A stretch of DNA of 64,000 nucleotides, taken from Actinomadura litoris. Lineage in GTDB: Bacteria > Actinomycetota > Actinomycetes > Streptosporangiales > Streptosporangiaceae. Positions within the stretch are counted from its first letter, which is position 1, and each line of letters starts with the position of its first letter. A program made the position numbers and the translations under genes. Under the pieces are notes generated by a model. The model saw only the letters and a program-made list of their open reading frames with translations, made no database searches and had not been told where the DNA came from. The DNA is taken from assembly GCF_009733595.1 (NCBI RefSeq), contig NZ_WOFH01000002.1:620001-684000 (forward strand), in the 5' to 3' direction. Of this stretch, positions 7,273 to 16,014 are shown piece after piece.

Positions 7273-9573
7273 CTAGAGCGGCCGGCCGGTGGTCTCCAGC
7301 CGTACGATGATCGACTTCGACGTCGGGGTGTTGCTGACGGCGGCGGTGCTGTCGAGCGGGACCAGCACGTTGGTCTCCGGGAAGTAGGCCGCCGCGCAGC
7401 CCCGCGCCGTCGGGTAGCCGACCACGCGGAAGGCGGGGGCGCGGCGCTCGGTGCCGTCCGTCCACTCCGAGACGAGGTCGACGACCGCGCCGTCGCCGAT
7501 CCCGAGGGCCTCCAGGTCGGCGGGGTTGACGAACACGACGCGGCGGCCCGCCTTGATGCCCCGGTAGCGGTCGTCCAGCCCGTAGATCGTGGTGTTGTAC
7601 TGGTCGTGGCTGCGGACGGTCTGGAGCAGCAGCCGCCCCTCCGGCACCCGCAGCACCTCCAGCTCGTTCACGGTCAGGTTGGCCTTGCCGGTGGCGGTGG
7701 GGAAGCGGCGCTCGTCGCGGGGCGCGTGCGGGAGCGTGAAACCGTTCTTCTCCCGGATCCGCTCGTTGAAGCGGTCGAACCCGGGCACGACCCGGGAGAC
7801 GCGGTCGCGGATCACGTCGTAGTCGCGCTCCATCTCCGCCCAGCCGAGGTCGGGCCCGGACAGGGTGGCGCGGGCGAGGCGGCACACGATCGCGACCTCC
7901 GACAGCAGGTCGGGGGAGGCCGGGGCGAGCCGCCCGCGCGAGGCGTGCACCATGCCCATCGAGTCCTCGACGGAGACGAACTGCGGCCCGGAGTCCTGGA
8001 CGTCGCGCTCGGTGCGGCCGAGCGTCGGCAGGATCAGCGCCCGCGTCCCGGTGACCGCGTGCGACCGGTTGAGCTTGGTGGACACCTGCGCGGTCAGCCG
8101 GCAGCCGCGCAGCGCCGCCTCGGTCACCGCCGAGTCGGGGGTGGCGCGGACGAAGTTGCCGCCCATCCCGAGGAACACCTTCGCGGTGCCGTCCCGCATG
8201 GCGCGGATCGCGTCCACGGTGTCGAGGCCGTGCTCGCGCGGCGGCTCGAAGCCGAACTCCTCGGCGAGGGCGTCCAGGAAGGCGGGCGCGGGCTTCTCGT
8301 AGATGCCCATCGTCCGGTCGCCCTGCACGTTGGAGTGCCCGCGGACGGGGCAGACGCCCGCGCCGGGGCGGCCGATGTTGCCGCGCAGCAGCAGGAAGTT
8401 GACGACCTCGCGGATCGTCGGCACCGAGTTGCGGTGCTGGGTCAGCCCCATCGCCCAGCACACCACGATCTTCTTCGCGGCCAGCACGTCGCCGAGCGTC
8501 GCGGCGATCTCGCCCCGGGTCAGGCCGGTCGCCTCCAGCACCGCGTCCCAGTCCAGGCCGAGGACGTGGTCGCGGAACGCCTCGAACCCGTGCGCGTGGG
8601 CGGTCAGGAACTCCTCGTCGACCGCGTCGGGCGCGTCCGACTCCAGCAGCAGCCGGTTGAGCGCCTGGAACAGGGCGAGGTCGCCGTTCAGCCGGATCTG
8701 GAGGAACCGGTCGGCGAGGCCCGTGCCCTTCCCGACGAGCCCCGACGCGCGCTGCGGGTTCTTGAACCGCATCAGCCCGGCCTCGGGCAGCGGGTTCACC
8801 GCGACGATCCGCGCGCCGTCCTTCTTGGCGCGTTCCAGGGCCGACAGCATCCGGGGGTGGTTGGTGCCCGGGTTCTGGCCGACGACGAAGATCAGGTCGG
8901 CCTGGTGCAGGTCCTCCAGCAGCACCGAGCCCTTGCCGATGCCGATGGTCTCGACCAGCGCCGACCCCGACGACTCGTGGCACATGTTGCTGCAGTCGGG
9001 GAGGTTGTTCGTGCCGAACGCGCGGGCGAAGAGCTGGTAGGCGAACGCGGCCTCGTTGCTCGTCCGGCCCGAGGTGTAGAAGAGGGCCTCGTCGGGGGAG
9101 TCCAGGGCGTTCAGCTCCTCGGCGAGGAGCCCGAACGCCTCGTCCCACGACACCGGCTCGTAGTGCTCGGACCCGGCGCGCAGGATCATCGGCTCGGTCA
9201 GCCGGCCCTGCTGCCCCAGCCAGTGGTCGGAGCGCTCGGCCAGCTCGGCGACCGTGTGGCGGGCGAAGAACTCCCGGGTGACCCGCCGGGTCGTCGCCTC
9301 CTCCGCGACGGCCTTCGCGCCGTTCTCGCAGAACTCGGCGAGGTGCCGGTGGTCGCCCTCGGGCCACGCGCAGCCGGGGCAGTCGAACCCGGGCTTCTGG
9401 TTGACCCGGACCAGCGTCAGCGCCGTCCGGCGCACGCCCATCTGGTCGTAGGCCTGGCGCAGCGCCGCCGTGACGCCCGGCACGCCCGCCGCCCAGGTCT
9501 TCGGCTCCGAGACCTCGGTGCCGGCGATGTCGTCGGCGGGGTCGACGTCGTCCGCGGGCGCCTTGCGGCTCAT
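7273..9573 (-). CDS. FdhF/YdeP-family molybdopterin oxidoreductase
   Basis: 766 residues, the usual length of YdeP-type proteins, a branch of the formate-dehydrogenase/DMSO-reductase superfamily with bis-MGD cofactor. N-terminal cysteines in CPGCAWPE (Cys65, Cys68) and FCENG (Cys82) can hold an iron-sulfur cluster; later motifs YTSGRTSNEAAF, NMCHESSGSAL and VVGQNPGTNHPRM belong to the molybdopterin domain, and the last ~130 residues form the MoCo dinucleotide-binding barrel. The true substrate of this subfamily is unsettled; acid resistance has been linked to E. coli YdeP. No electron-transfer subunit or cofactor gene is adjacent. ATG 9573 follows GAGGAC. Confidence 0.9.
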   Translation of the reverse strand: MSRKAPADDVDPADDIAGTEVSEPKTWAAGVPGVTAALRQAYDQMGVRRTALTLVRVNQKPGFDCPGCAWPEGDHRHLAEFCENGAKAVAEEATTRRVTREFFARHTVAELAERSDHWLGQQGRLTEPMILRAGSEHYEPVSWDEAFGLLAEELNALDSPDEALFYTSGRTSNEAAFAYQLFARAFGTNNLPDCSNMCHESSGSALVETIGIGKGSVLLEDLHQADLIFVVGQNPGTNHPRMLSALERAKKDGARIVAVNPLPEAGLMRFKNPQRASGLVGKGTGLADRFLQIRLNGDLALFQALNRLLLESDAPDAVDEEFLTAHAHGFEAFRDHVLGLDWDAVLEATGLTRGEIAATLGDVLAAKKIVVCWAMGLTQHRNSVPTIREVVNFLLLRGNIGRPGAGVCPVRGHSNVQGDRTMGIYEKPAPAFLDALAEEFGFEPPREHGLDTVDAIRAMRDGTAKVFLGMGGNFVRATPDSAVTEAALRGCRLTAQVSTKLNRSHAVTGTRALILPTLGRTERDVQDSGPQFVSVEDSMGMVHASRGRLAPASPDLLSEVAIVCRLARATLSGPDLGWAEMERDYDVIRDRVSRVVPGFDRFNERIREKNGFTLPHAPRDERRFPTATGKANLTVNELEVLRVPEGRLLLQTVRSHDQYNTTIYGLDDRYRGIKAGRRVVFVNPADLEALGIGDGAVVDLVSEWTDGTERRAPAFRVVGYPTARGCAAAYFPETNVLVPLDSTAAVSNTPTSKSIIVRLETTGRPL

Positions 9574-9663
9574 CGTTCACGTCCTCGGGTCAGGGGCAGG
9601 GGGCCGCCCCTACTCTCGCACGACCCGCTTCGCTGGTCACCGCCCGGTTCCGCTGGACGGACG

Positions 9664-10731
9664 CTACTGGGGCGGCCCGTCGGTGAGATGCAGCACGGCG
9701 GACTGCCGGACGCCCTGCGCCGTCGTCCATTCCAGCAGGACGTCGTCGCCCGGGTGGTGGGCCAGCATCAGGTCGGTGAGGGCGGTGGCGGACTCCACCC
9801 GCCGCCCGCCCAGGGCGACGATCGTCACGCCCACCGGTACCCCGGCGGTCTCGGCGGGCGTGCCGGGGACGACCTCGGCGACCAGGGCGCCCTGTTCCGC
9901 GCCCGTCCCCCGCACCTTGACGCCGAGCAGCGCCGTCGGGCCGATGTGGACGGTCTCGGACGCCTGCCCCCGCTGGATCTGCCGGGCGATCTCCAGCGCG
10001 CGCCCGGCGGGGATCGCGTAGCCGCGGTGGGCGCCCTTCTGCTTCAGCTCGGCACCGCCCGCGGCGGCGGTGTTGATGCCGATCACGGTGCCCCCGGTGT
10101 CCAGCAGCGGGCCGCCGGAGTCGCCCGGCCGGATCGGGGCGCTGGTCTCGATCAGGCCGGTGAGCCGCTCGGAGGTGCCGTCGCTCTCGTCCCTGGCGGT
10201 CACGGACTGGCCGAGCGAGGTGACCAGGCCCGTCACGACCGAGGGGTTCCCGCCCCTGCCGCCCGCGTTGCCGACGGCGGTGACCGGGTCGCCGACCCGC
10301 ACGCGGGACGCGTCGCCGAACACGGCCGCCTTCAGCCCGGACGCGCCGTCCAGCCGGATCACCGCGATGTCGCCCGCCTTGTCGTAGCCGACGACCCGCG
10401 CGGTGTAGGTGCGGTGGTCGTCGGTGTCGGTGCCCTTGATCGACGTGGCGCCCTGGATGACGTGGTTGTTGGTGAGCACGAACCCGGACTGGTCGAGGAC
10501 GAGGCCCGTCCCGGCGGCGCTGGTGCTGTTCAGGCCCTGCTCGGTGTCGATGTTGACGACGCCGGGGCGGCGCCCGCTCGGCGCCGCGTGCCGGGTGGAG
10601 GTGGCCGCGACCGGCGGGGTCACCTCGGGGTCCTCCGCCGCGCGGCAGGCGGGGGCGAGCAGCGCCGCCAGCGCGGCCAGCACCGCCAGCGCCGCCGCGC
10701 GGACGCCGCGACGCTCCGGGATCTCGCTCAC
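9664..10731 (-). CDS. HtrA/DegP-like S1C serine protease with PDZ domain
   Basis: 355 residues from GTG 10731, which follows GAGGGGAGG; an in-frame TTG at 10758 is a weaker choice. Hydrophobic segment at about 11-28 ending APAC (possible signal anchor or weak lipobox), then a trypsin-like domain with His90 (LTNNHVI), Asp121 (AGDIAVI) and Ser205 (RPGDSGGPLL). The C-terminal ~100 residues form a PDZ domain (LLGVKVRGTG, VVPGTPAETAGVPVGVTIVALGG). A surface protease/chaperone for envelope protein quality control is the likely role. Monocistronic or distantly linked to the next gene. Confidence 0.9.
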   Translation of the reverse strand: MSEIPERRGVRAAALAVLAALAALLAPACRAAEDPEVTPPVAATSTRHAAPSGRRPGVVNIDTEQGLNSTSAAGTGLVLDQSGFVLTNNHVIQGATSIKGTDTDDHRTYTARVVGYDKAGDIAVIRLDGASGLKAAVFGDASRVRVGDPVTAVGNAGGRGGNPSVVTGLVTSLGQSVTARDESDGTSERLTGLIETSAPIRPGDSGGPLLDTGGTVIGINTAAAGGAELKQKGAHRGYAIPAGRALEIARQIQRGQASETVHIGPTALLGVKVRGTGAEQGALVAEVVPGTPAETAGVPVGVTIVALGGRRVESATALTDLMLAHHPGDDVLLEWTTAQGVRQSAVLHLTDGPPQ

Positions 10732-10820
10732 CGCGCCTCCCCTCGGGCTTTCCTCCAATGATTCCCGATCTCTGGTGTTTAGTCCCTAGAGCCGGAAGAG
10801 AGGCGCTCTGACCTGTGGAT

Positions 10821-12047
10821 TCACCGGCGGCGCGGGGCCAGGAGCGTGATCGCGAACGCGGCCAGCGCCAGCGCGGCGATCGTCAGCGCCATCGGCAGCG
10901 CGGTGCCGGGGCCCCCGACCCCGGCGAGCGGCGCGGCCGCGCCGCCGATCGCGAACTGGGTCAGCCCGAGCAGCGCCGACGCGCTCCCGGCGACCCGGGG
11001 CGGCCGGTCGGCCAGCGCGAGCGCGGTCGCGTTCGGCATGATCAGGCCGTCCCCGGCGGCGACCAGGAACAGCGCGGGCAGGACGCAGGGCAGGCCCGCC
11101 CCGGTGAGAACCGCGATCGGCAGCCCCACGCCGCCGACCGCGACGACCGTCAGCCCGGCGGCCAGCAGCCGCTCCAGCCTGACCCGCCCCGCCAGCCACC
11201 CGCTGAGCTGGCCGACCGCGACGATGCCGAGTGAGTTGACGCCGAACACGATGCTGAAGCCCTGCGGCGACAGGCCGTAGATGTCCTGGAGGACGAACGG
11301 GGAGCCCGAGATGTAGGTGAACAGCGCGCCGAACGCCAGCGCGACCGACAGGCCGTAGGCGACGAAGGTCCGGTCGGCGGCGAGCGCGCGGAACGTCGTC
11401 AGCGTGGCGCGGGCCCCGCCGGTCTCGCGGCGCCCCGGCGGCAGCGTCTCGCGCAGCCCGAGCAGCGCGGCCAGGAACAGCGCGACGCCCGTTCCGGCGA
11501 GGACGGCGAACACGCCCGGCCACGGCATGACCCGCAGCAGCTGCCCGCCGAGGACGGGCGCGAGGATCGGCGCGAGCCCGTTGACGAGCATCAGCAGCGA
11601 GAAGAACTTCGCCGCCGCGACCCCGTCGTAGAGGTCCTGGACGATGGCGCGGCCGATCACGATCCCGGCGGCGCCCGCCGCGCCCTGGACGAGCCGCAGC
11701 GCGATGAACGTCTCCACGTTCGGCACCATGACGCACAGCGCCGACGCGATCGCGTACAGGGCGAGGCCGACCAGCAGCGGGCGGCGGCGGCCGAGCGCGT
11801 CGCTCAGCGGGCCCGCGATGATCTGCCCGGCGGCGAGGCCCACCACGCACGCGGTCAGCGTGAGCTGCACCTGCATCGCGCCGGTGGACAGGTCGGAGGC
11901 GAGCCGGGGGAGCGCCGGGAGGTACATGTCGATCGACAGCGGCGCGACGGCGGTCAGCGCGCCGAGCACGAGGATCAGCATGAGCCGCCGGTCGGGCGCG
12001 GCGCGCGCCGGGGACACGGGCCCGGAGGGCGTGGCCGTCTGGTGCAT
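10821..12047 (-). CDS. Bcr/CflA-family MFS drug exporter
   Basis: 408 residues with about 12 membrane segments. The N-terminal TM1 motif APLSIDMYLPALPRLASDL is diagnostic of the Bcr/CflA branch of drug:H+ antiporters, and motif A (GPLSDALGRRRPLL) follows TM2. Likely exports small toxic compounds. ATG 12047 follows CGGAG. The 127-bp gap upstream contains short AT-richer DNA (TAACG and CGTTA, 11 bp apart, around 12117-12137) that may hold its promoter; no regulator gene is adjacent. Confidence 0.9.
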   Translation of the reverse strand: MHQTATPSGPVSPARAAPDRRLMLILVLGALTAVAPLSIDMYLPALPRLASDLSTGAMQVQLTLTACVVGLAAGQIIAGPLSDALGRRRPLLVGLALYAIASALCVMVPNVETFIALRLVQGAAGAAGIVIGRAIVQDLYDGVAAAKFFSLLMLVNGLAPILAPVLGGQLLRVMPWPGVFAVLAGTGVALFLAALLGLRETLPPGRRETGGARATLTTFRALAADRTFVAYGLSVALAFGALFTYISGSPFVLQDIYGLSPQGFSIVFGVNSLGIVAVGQLSGWLAGRVRLERLLAAGLTVVAVGGVGLPIAVLTGAGLPCVLPALFLVAAGDGLIMPNATALALADRPPRVAGSASALLGLTQFAIGGAAAPLAGVGGPGTALPMALTIAALALAAFAITLLAPRRR

Positions 12048-12174
12048 GGGGGGTCTCCGTGGGGAAGCGGCCGGGCGGAGGAGGTCCGGGGAGCCCGAGA
12101 GGTCTCCGAGAAGATCTAACGAGATGACCCTACGTTATCTGCCACGTCAGGAAGTGGTGTCCGTCACATCACGG

Positions 12175-13899
12175 TCAGTAAGGGAACCGCTCGGCGGCGG
12201 CGAGCAGCGCGCCGGTCACGGCGGCGACGGTCAGCGCCGACACCCCGGCCAGCACGGCCCAGCGTCCGACCTGGTAGCCGACCGGCACGCGGCCGCCCGC
12301 GCGCCCGCGCACCGGCCAGGGAGCGCGCGGCGGCGCCGTCCCCGGCACCCCGTCCTCGCCGTCGCCGGTGGCCGGGCCGTCGCCGTTCGCCGCCGGCGGG
12401 GTCAGGCCCGACAGCCAGCCGAGCAGGTCGGCGACGCCCGCGGGCGGGGTCGCCAGGCCCGAGCCGAGGTAGCGGACCTCGCCCGCGACCTGGTCGAGCA
12501 TGCGGACGGTGTTGCCGAGCCCGACCCGGCCGAGCCAGCCGCGCAGGTCCGGGTCCTCGCGCAGGCTCCGGCCGACCTCGGTGCGGGCGAGCAGGTCGAT
12601 CTTGGTGACGACGACCGCGACGCGCTTCTGCCGCCCCTGGTCGGGACGCGAGCGCAGCTCGTTCAGCACCCGCTGGAGCGTGTCGGCCGGATCCTCCTCC
12701 GACGAGGCGGCGCCCGCCTCGACCAGCCGCCGCTCGTCGGCGGTCAGCGCCCGCCGCACCTGGGGGAGCGCGAAGGGGTCCACGACGAACAGCAGCGCCT
12801 CGCCGTGGTCGAGGTAGCGCAGCGACTCCACCTCGGTCGCGCCCGTGTAGTGCTCGCCGGCCGGGTCGAACAGGTAGAGGATGCGCCGCGCGCGTCCCGG
12901 CAGCTCCACGTCCACCATCGTGGCGAGCGGCAGCTCCGGGCCCGTCTTGGCGGGGCGTCCGCCGCGCCGGAACTCCTCGATGGCGCCCGCGTACGCCTGG
13001 GCGTGCCGCCGCTCCACGAACGAGAGCCGCCCGTCGACGGCGTGCGCGTGCGCGTGCAGCGCGCGGATGCCGAGCACCATGAACGTGGTCTTGCCCGCCG
13101 CCGGGCCGCCGACGAACGGCAGCGGCTCCACCCGGACCCGCCCGATCCGCTCGGGCAGCCGCCCGCCGCAGTGCGGGCAGTAGGCCGCCAGCCGGAACCG
13201 TCCGAGCGGCACGGTCGTCGGCAGCCGCGCGCCGCAGCGGCACACGTGCCGGAACGCGCCGCCCGCGCCCGGCGTCAGCCCCCGGTGCCGGGCCCCGCAT
13301 CCCGGGCACGCGTACTCGGGCAGCCCGATCCGCTCGTAGCAGAACGGGTGCGGGCAGGTCTGGAGGATCCGGCCGTAGGCCATGAACACCCGCTCGACCG
13401 CCGCGAGCACGAGCACGCAGCCGAGCCACGCCGCGAGCCCGACCGCCGCGACCAGCCCGTACAGGACGGTCAGCGCCAGCACGAACACCCCGGCGGGGAC
13501 GGCGGCGGTGGCGATCCCCGCGCACAGCGCCAGCCAGATCGGGAACGCGAAGTACCCCCAGAGCCCGCCGAGCAGCAGCGTCCTGGTGAGCCGCACCACG
13601 ATCGCCGACGCGGTCGTCCACACCCGGGGCACGACCGTCCGGGTGATCGCCCACCAGTCCCGCCACACCTGGGACAGCAGGTAGTGCCGGTAGGCGACCG
13701 GCGGCGGCTCGACCGGCGAGGGGCCCTCCAGCGTGGAGGGGGCGAGCGTCCGGCAGGCGTGCAGGTAGTACAGGCCGAGCGCGGCGGCCCCGGCCACGAC
13801 CAGCGTCGCGGGGAACAGCACGGGGAACACGACCATGAACCCGACGTACATGGCGCCGAGCCACACCGCGATCAGCAGCAGCACGAGAACGGGATGCAC
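12175..13899 (-). CDS. Membrane-anchored zinc-ribbon GTPase (DO-GTPase2-like)
   Basis: 574 residues. Membrane segments at about 3-47 and 108-170, zinc-binding pairs (Cys198/201, Cys220/222, Cys241/244), then a TRAFAC-like GTPase: Walker A GGPAAGKTTF (264-273), G3-like LFDPAGEHYTG, and G4 TKID. A final membrane helix lies near 545-565. The layout fits the second GTPase of the GAP1/double-GTPase systems predicted by comparative genomics (the DO-GTPase families). GTG start 3 bp after the GAP1 stop makes it the last gene of the operon. Proposed role: membrane platform of an NTP-driven signalling or conflict complex; the biochemical function is unproven. Confidence 0.8.
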   Translation of the reverse strand: MHPVLVLLLIAVWLGAMYVGFMVVFPVLFPATLVVAGAAALGLYYLHACRTLAPSTLEGPSPVEPPPVAYRHYLLSQVWRDWWAITRTVVPRVWTTASAIVVRLTRTLLLGGLWGYFAFPIWLALCAGIATAAVPAGVFVLALTVLYGLVAAVGLAAWLGCVLVLAAVERVFMAYGRILQTCPHPFCYERIGLPEYACPGCGARHRGLTPGAGGAFRHVCRCGARLPTTVPLGRFRLAAYCPHCGGRLPERIGRVRVEPLPFVGGPAAGKTTFMVLGIRALHAHAHAVDGRLSFVERRHAQAYAGAIEEFRRGGRPAKTGPELPLATMVDVELPGRARRILYLFDPAGEHYTGATEVESLRYLDHGEALLFVVDPFALPQVRRALTADERRLVEAGAASSEEDPADTLQRVLNELRSRPDQGRQKRVAVVVTKIDLLARTEVGRSLREDPDLRGWLGRVGLGNTVRMLDQVAGEVRYLGSGLATPPAGVADLLGWLSGLTPPAANGDGPATGDGEDGVPGTAPPRAPWPVRGRAGGRVPVGYQVGRWAVLAGVSALTVAAVTGALLAAAERFPY

Positions 13900-13902
13900 G
13901 CC

Positions 13903-16014
13903 TCACCGCCCCCTGAAGCGCGAACCGGCCTCGGCGAGGAGGTCCTTCAGCGCCGCGCGCAGCCGCGGCTCGCCGGACAGGTGCGCGTCGAGCTGGCGCG
14001 CCGCGAGCCACCGTCCGGCCGCCGCGCGCGCCCACGTCTCCAGCGCGGGCTCGGTGACGCCCCGCGTCCGCAGCCGCAGCACCACCTCGACCAGGTCGTT
14101 GCGCTCCCCGATCTCCGCGCCGCGCAGCGGGGCGCGGCCCGCGCGGGCGCGGGCGGGCAGCTCCGCCGTCCACCGCCCGCCGAGCCGCGCCCGCACGGGC
14201 GTGGACGCGGCGGCCAGCAGCGCGGCCCGGAACCGCGGCGGCCTCCGGCACAGCAGCCGCGCGGCGGCGGTGAACGCCGCGTCGGCGAGATCGGGCCCGG
14301 CGCCCGAGCCGGCCAGCTCGTCCAGCGCCCGCGCGGCCTCCCTCGGCTGCTCGGCGGTGACCGCGTCGGCGTGCGCCCGGACGGCCTCCGCGTCGCGCGC
14401 GGCCCGCCCGTCCGGCAGGACCGCCAGGACCCGCGCCGCGAGCCGCAGCGTCATCGCGTCCGCGAACGTCTCGCCCTGCCGCGCGAACGCCCGCGACGGC
14501 AGCTCCGCCAGCGCCGGGTGCGCGGCCATCCCGGCGGGGTGGGCCTCCAGCAGCTCGACGCACTCCAGCGCCGACGGCGGGTCCGTCCACACCTCGCCCA
14601 GCGCCGCCCCGACCCCTTCGGCCTCCTCGGCGAGGCCCAGCAGCTCGCCGGTGACCGCGACGCGGGTCGCCGGGCGGCGCCGTCCCGCCGACGCCAGCAC
14701 CGCCACCGCGACGTCCGGGTGCCCGCGCAGCCGCTCGGCGCTCGCGTACAGCAGGTCGCAGGCGGCCGGGTCGAGGTCCCGGTGCCCGTGCTCGGTGAGC
14801 CCGGCGACCACGCCGTCCAGCAGCGCGTCCCGGACCTCCGCCGGGCACGCCGCGTGGACGGCGGGCAGATCGGCGGCGCCCGGCCGGGCCAGCGCCGCCC
14901 GCGTCGCCGCGACGGCCAGCGCGTCCGCGAAGCCCCGACCGGCCCCGGCCCGCCGGTGCACGGCCAGCGCCAGCTCCAGGCCCATGGACCGGGCGCCGGG
15001 CGCCAGCTCCCGCCACACCCAGTCGGGGAGCGCGTCCCGGTGGGAGACCAGCTCCGCCGCCGCCCGCTCCTCCTCCGCCGTCACCGCCGCCTCGCCCCGG
15101 CACAGCGCGAGCAGCACGGCCGCGCCGTCCAGCGCGGCGGTGTCGGGGCGCGCCAGCTCGGCGAGGGCGTCCAGGCCGGCGAAGTCGGCCGCGCGCCAGC
15201 AGGCCGCGACCGTCCGGGCGAACCGGGACGGCCCGCGCGGGGCCTCCGGCGGCGCGCCCTCGCCGAGGTCGACGGCGAACGCGTGCGAGGTGCGGTGCCG
15301 GACGGCGGCCCACACGCCCGGGGTCGTGCCGACGAGGCGCTGCGCGGCGCCCTCCGGGTCGGCGGTGTAGGTCACGAACGACAGCCGCGCCGCCGCCGCG
15401 ACCGGCAGCGAGTAGGAGACGACCGCGATCCACCGGGCGACGACCTCCACGTCGCCCGCGACCAGTACGACGCGCCCGTGGCCCCGCGCGAGCACCGAGG
15501 AGACCGCGTCGACCAGGCCCGCGAGCGTCGCGTAGGGGGCGTCCGAGCCGGGGGCGGCGAGCCAGGCGGCGAGCGCCTCGGGGTCGAGGGCGGCGCCGGG
15601 GGTCAGCTCCTCCAGCTCCTCCAGCGCCGGGTCGTCGGCCGGGCCGTGCGTCCACAGCGGGGCGCGCCACAGCTCGGCGGGGCGCAGCCCCTCCAGCTCG
15701 CCGGGCTCGGCCACGACCGCGTGGGCGAAGAAGTTGCCGTAGCGGCCGGAGTAGTCGCGGCCGAGGTAGCGGCTGCGCAGCAGCAGCGGCCTGCCGCCGA
15801 CGGTGTCGTAGAGGAGCGAGACGGGGAACTCCGCCAGCTCCGCCTCGTCCGGCGAGAGCGGCGCGTCCGGCGGCGGACGGTAGGACAGGTACGGCGTCAC
15901 CCCCGCCCGCACCCCGTCGGGCAGGCCCGGCGTCTCGGCGACGAACTGGAACCCCGCCCGGCCGGTGGGGCCATGCCGGGCCGAGGTGTAGTGCAGCTGC
16001 CAGGCCACCGTCAC
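13903..16014 (-). CDS. GTPase-associated protein 1 (GAP1)-like
   Basis: 703 residues. The N-terminus (about 1-150: AWQLHYTSARHG, SLLYDTVGGRPLLLRSRYLGRDYSGRYGNFFAHA in two parts) resembles the GAP1-N2 domain; a middle alpha/beta part (about 170-330, including VVLVAGDVEVVARWIAVVSYSLP) fits GAP1-M, and the long helical remainder fits GAP1-C. In related operons this protein always accompanies the paired GTPases, and it is thought to be their regulator or partner. GTG 16014 overlaps the stop of GTPase 1 by four bases (GTGA). No catalytic motif is recognisable. Confidence 0.8.
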   Translation of the reverse strand: MTVAWQLHYTSARHGPTGRAGFQFVAETPGLPDGVRAGVTPYLSYRPPPDAPLSPDEAELAEFPVSLLYDTVGGRPLLLRSRYLGRDYSGRYGNFFAHAVVAEPGELEGLRPAELWRAPLWTHGPADDPALEELEELTPGAALDPEALAAWLAAPGSDAPYATLAGLVDAVSSVLARGHGRVVLVAGDVEVVARWIAVVSYSLPVAAAARLSFVTYTADPEGAAQRLVGTTPGVWAAVRHRTSHAFAVDLGEGAPPEAPRGPSRFARTVAACWRAADFAGLDALAELARPDTAALDGAAVLLALCRGEAAVTAEEERAAAELVSHRDALPDWVWRELAPGARSMGLELALAVHRRAGAGRGFADALAVAATRAALARPGAADLPAVHAACPAEVRDALLDGVVAGLTEHGHRDLDPAACDLLYASAERLRGHPDVAVAVLASAGRRRPATRVAVTGELLGLAEEAEGVGAALGEVWTDPPSALECVELLEAHPAGMAAHPALAELPSRAFARQGETFADAMTLRLAARVLAVLPDGRAARDAEAVRAHADAVTAEQPREAARALDELAGSGAGPDLADAAFTAAARLLCRRPPRFRAALLAAASTPVRARLGGRWTAELPARARAGRAPLRGAEIGERNDLVEVVLRLRTRGVTEPALETWARAAAGRWLAARQLDAHLSGEPRLRAALKDLLAEAGSRFRGR

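Noticed and set aside
6646..10761. A 1371-codon open frame on the plus strand
   Set aside because: It is antisense to three clear genes with motifs (DUF1707, FdhF/YdeP, HtrA); its translation is low-complexity Arg/Gly/Val/Asp sequence typical of GC-rich shadows.
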